Origin: Thermoplasmata archaeon
Lineage (GTDB): Archaea > Thermoplasmatota > E2 > DHVEG-1
Direction: 5' to 3'
NCBI GenBank assembly: GCA_003649715.1
Contig: QMSS01000016.1
Coordinates: forward strand, 1-16,214
DNA: 16,214 nucleotides
The notes below the pieces were generated by a model. The model was not told the DNA's origin. It saw only the letters and a program-made list of their open reading frames with translations, and ran no database searches. Both the position numbers and the translations under genes were made by a program. Position 1 is the first letter of the stretch, and each line of letters opens with the position of its first letter. Shown one piece after another: positions 14,587 through 16,214 of the stretch.

Positions 14587-16214
14587 TGTATAGCCTCCCT
14601 GAGCTCCTGGTAGAGTTGGTTAAATGTGAAATGTTTGATAGTCGCTGCACCTGATGGACAGGCAGCAACACAGTTCCCGCAACCTCTACATATCACCTCA
14701 TTTACCACAGATATCCTTCTCTTTTCATCAAAGGTGATAGCACCATATGAGCATACAGAGATACATGTTTTGCATCCTATACAAAAGGATTCAGATATAT
14801 GTGAGACCTTCACCTCAGGCTCTATCTTTCTGCCTGGAATAAGAGATGAAAGTATTTTCCCAGCTGCAGCCTCTGACTGAACCAATGTTTCAGATATATC
14901 CTTCGGACCCTGTGCGCATCCTACAATGTATACTCCCTCTTTGGATGTAGACACCGGCCCTAGTTTTTCATGTTCCTCAGCAAAAAAGTCTTTTTCATCC
15001 TGGGAGATGCCAATGATCTCAGCGAGTTTTGAGGCATCCTCTCTTGGTTCAATAGCTGGTGAGAGTATAACCATATCAACCAAGAGATTTTTTTTGTCAC
15101 CTCTCTCATTTTTATATTCTATGTTTAGTTTATTGTCTTTTTTTGTAACCTTGATGTCCACAGATCTAACAAAATCAATATTTTTTCCCTTTGTCTGCTC
15201 ATAGAATTTTTGATATGATTTACCGGGGATACAGAGGTCAGAATAAAAATTAGATACCTTAACATCAGGGATTTTCTCTTTAAGATATCTGATAAATTTA
15301 AAGGAATACATACAGCATATCTTTGAACAATAACCTTTTTTCTCTCTGCCAACACAATGTATAATAGCAACTGACCTTGGTTTTTCACCGTTTTTGAGGG
15401 ATATTTTTCCTGAAAGATTCATTTTTTCAAATTCTATTGAGGTAAGAACATCATCTATTTTTCCATATCCATATTGAGATGTCTCTTTTGGATCAAAAAG
15501 AGTGGCACCAGTGGCTACTACTACTGCGCCGACATTGAATTTAACTATTTCATCATCTATCTTTCTTCTCACTGTCACCTCAAAATTTCCAAAGAAACCT
15601 AATATTTCTTCTACCTCGCTTTCAGTAAAAACCTCGATGTTTTCGTTTTTCTGAACAGCATAAATTTTTTGTTTTATAACATCAGATGTTAACTGCATGC
15701 CTGGGAAGATCTTCTCAAAATTTGTTATCAGACCACCTAGAGATGAGGTTTTTTCAACGAGATAGATTTTTCTGTTGGAACTAGCAAGTTGTAGACTTAT
15801 ATGGATACCAGCGATGCCTCCACCTATTACCAATACATCTGGGCTGCATTCTATCTCTTTTTTTTCAAGAGGAGAATGATGACGTACTCTTCTAACAGCT
15901 GCTTTTATCAATCTTATAGATTTTTCTGTAGCCTCTCCTTTATCTTCAGTAACCCAGGCGCATTGTTCACGGATATTAGCAAGCTGAAAAAGATATGGAT
16001 TGATACCAGCATTTTCACATACCCCCATAAAAGTCTGTTCGTGCTGTTTTGGTGAACACGCGGCTATTACTAGATGTGTCAGATTATGTTTTTTGATCTC
16101 TTCTTCGAGAAATTTTTTTCCATCCATGGAACAGAGAAGTTTATATCTTTTTGTAACCTTCACGTCTTCGAGAGAGGAGACTGCATTGATTACTTTGTCG
16201 ATATCAATTTTTTC
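14583..16214 (-). CDS. hdrA: HdrA-like flavoprotein lacking the inserted ferredoxin domain (N-terminus outside the window)
   Basis: The frame is open to the right edge; 543 residues are visible and the start is missing. An internal GTG at 16163 is not the real start, since the residues before it (EKIDIDKVINAVSSLEDV) match the HdrA N-terminal domain. Family features kept are LLCSMDG, AACSPKQHEQTF, REQCAWV, the FAD loop GGGIAG, CVGREKKGYCSKICCM, GCAQGPKDI and two C-terminal [4Fe-4S] motifs (CIGCKTCISVC, CRGCGNCVAAC). Missing are the cysteine pair of the LDCSSC segment (here FPGMQLTSD) and the whole inserted ferredoxin domain present in the other HdrA of this window. It is the first visible gene of an operon with two FrhB-like genes and mvhD. 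It is a flavin hub with fewer clusters; bifurcation ability is open. Confidence 0.88.
   Translation of the reverse strand, partial: EKIDIDKVINAVSSLEDVKVTKRYKLLCSMDGKKFLEEEIKKHNLTHLVIAACSPKQHEQTFMGVCENAGINPYLFQLANIREQCAWVTEDKGEATEKSIRLIKAAVRRVRHHSPLEKKEIECSPDVLVIGGGIAGIHISLQLASSNRKIYLVEKTSSLGGLITNFEKIFPGMQLTSDVIKQKIYAVQKNENIEVFTESEVEEILGFFGNFEVTVRRKIDDEIVKFNVGAVVVATGATLFDPKETSQYGYGKIDDVLTSIEFEKMNLSGKISLKNGEKPRSVAIIHCVGREKKGYCSKICCMYSFKFIRYLKEKIPDVKVSNFYSDLCIPGKSYQKFYEQTKGKNIDFVRSVDIKVTKKDNKLNIEYKNERGDKKNLLVDMVILSPAIEPREDASKLAEIIGISQDEKDFFAEEHEKLGPVSTSKEGVYIVGCAQGPKDISETLVQSEAAAGKILSSLIPGRKIEPEVKVSHISESFCIGCKTCISVCSYGAITFDEKRRISVVNEVICRGCGNCVAACPSGAATIKHFTFNQLYQELREAIQ

Noticed and set aside
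1..16214. CRISPR arrays, tRNA or rRNA genes
   Set aside because: No regularly spaced repeats and no cloverleaf or rRNA-like stretch were seen on either strand.
3973..16214. Selenocysteine (in-frame TGA) in hydrogenase or Hdr subunits
   Set aside because: All nickel- and cluster-binding positions checked are encoded by cysteine codons, and none of the genes is interrupted by TGA.

Overview
The window reads as an AT-rich anaerobic archaeon. The signs are BRE/TATA-type promoters (for example 2407-2423 and 9744-9757), GGAGG and GGTGA ribosome binding sites, T-tract terminators, an E1/ubiquitin-like pair of archaeal type, a Pyrococcus-type [NiFe] sulfhydrogenase and two heterodisulfide-reductase (Hdr) modules. 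I cannot place the lineage from sequence alone. A euryarchaeal or Thermoplasmatota-type sediment archaeon is plausible but is a guess. No methanogenesis marker (mcr, mtr) is in the window, so the Hdr genes do not by themselves imply a methanogen.

Layout. Bases 1-125 look like the cut-off right end of an IS200/IS605-family (TnpB) element, with the typical terminal hairpin. Next to it starts a three-gene operon (158-2402): an E1-like adenylyltransferase, a MoaD/SAMP-type ubiquitin-like protein ending in GG, and a membrane protein that fuses an exported thioredoxin-like domain to a CcdA-type thiol-transfer domain. A secreted seven-bladed Asp-box propeller protein follows with its own promoter (2481-3686). 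After an AT-rich intergenic region comes hydBGDA (3973-7997), a complete cytoplasmic group 3b [NiFe] hydrogenase that should interconvert H2 and NAD(P)H.

A second intergenic region with an exact tandem 11-bp TATA repeat leads into hdrCBA (8312-11763), a complete soluble heterodisulfide reductase with a full-size, cluster-rich HdrA. Facing it on the minus strand is a second, unusual redox operon (edge to 11892): a stripped-down HdrA paralogue that runs off the window, two tandem FrhB/FdhB-like iron-sulfur flavoprotein paralogues, and an MvhD-like electron-transfer subunit. No MvhA/MvhG hydrogenase subunits accompany the MvhD.

How it fits together (inference): the hydrogenase sets the H2/NAD(P)H balance. 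The convergent Hdr modules look like parts of one electron-bifurcating or confurcating machine, in which the usual Mvh hydrogenase input is replaced by two FrhB-like proteins feeding MvhD and a minimal HdrA. This HdrA2-FrhB-FrhB-MvhD operon is the most interesting item here. The E1/Ubl/Trx-CcdA operon, a possible sulfur or thiol delivery unit, comes second.
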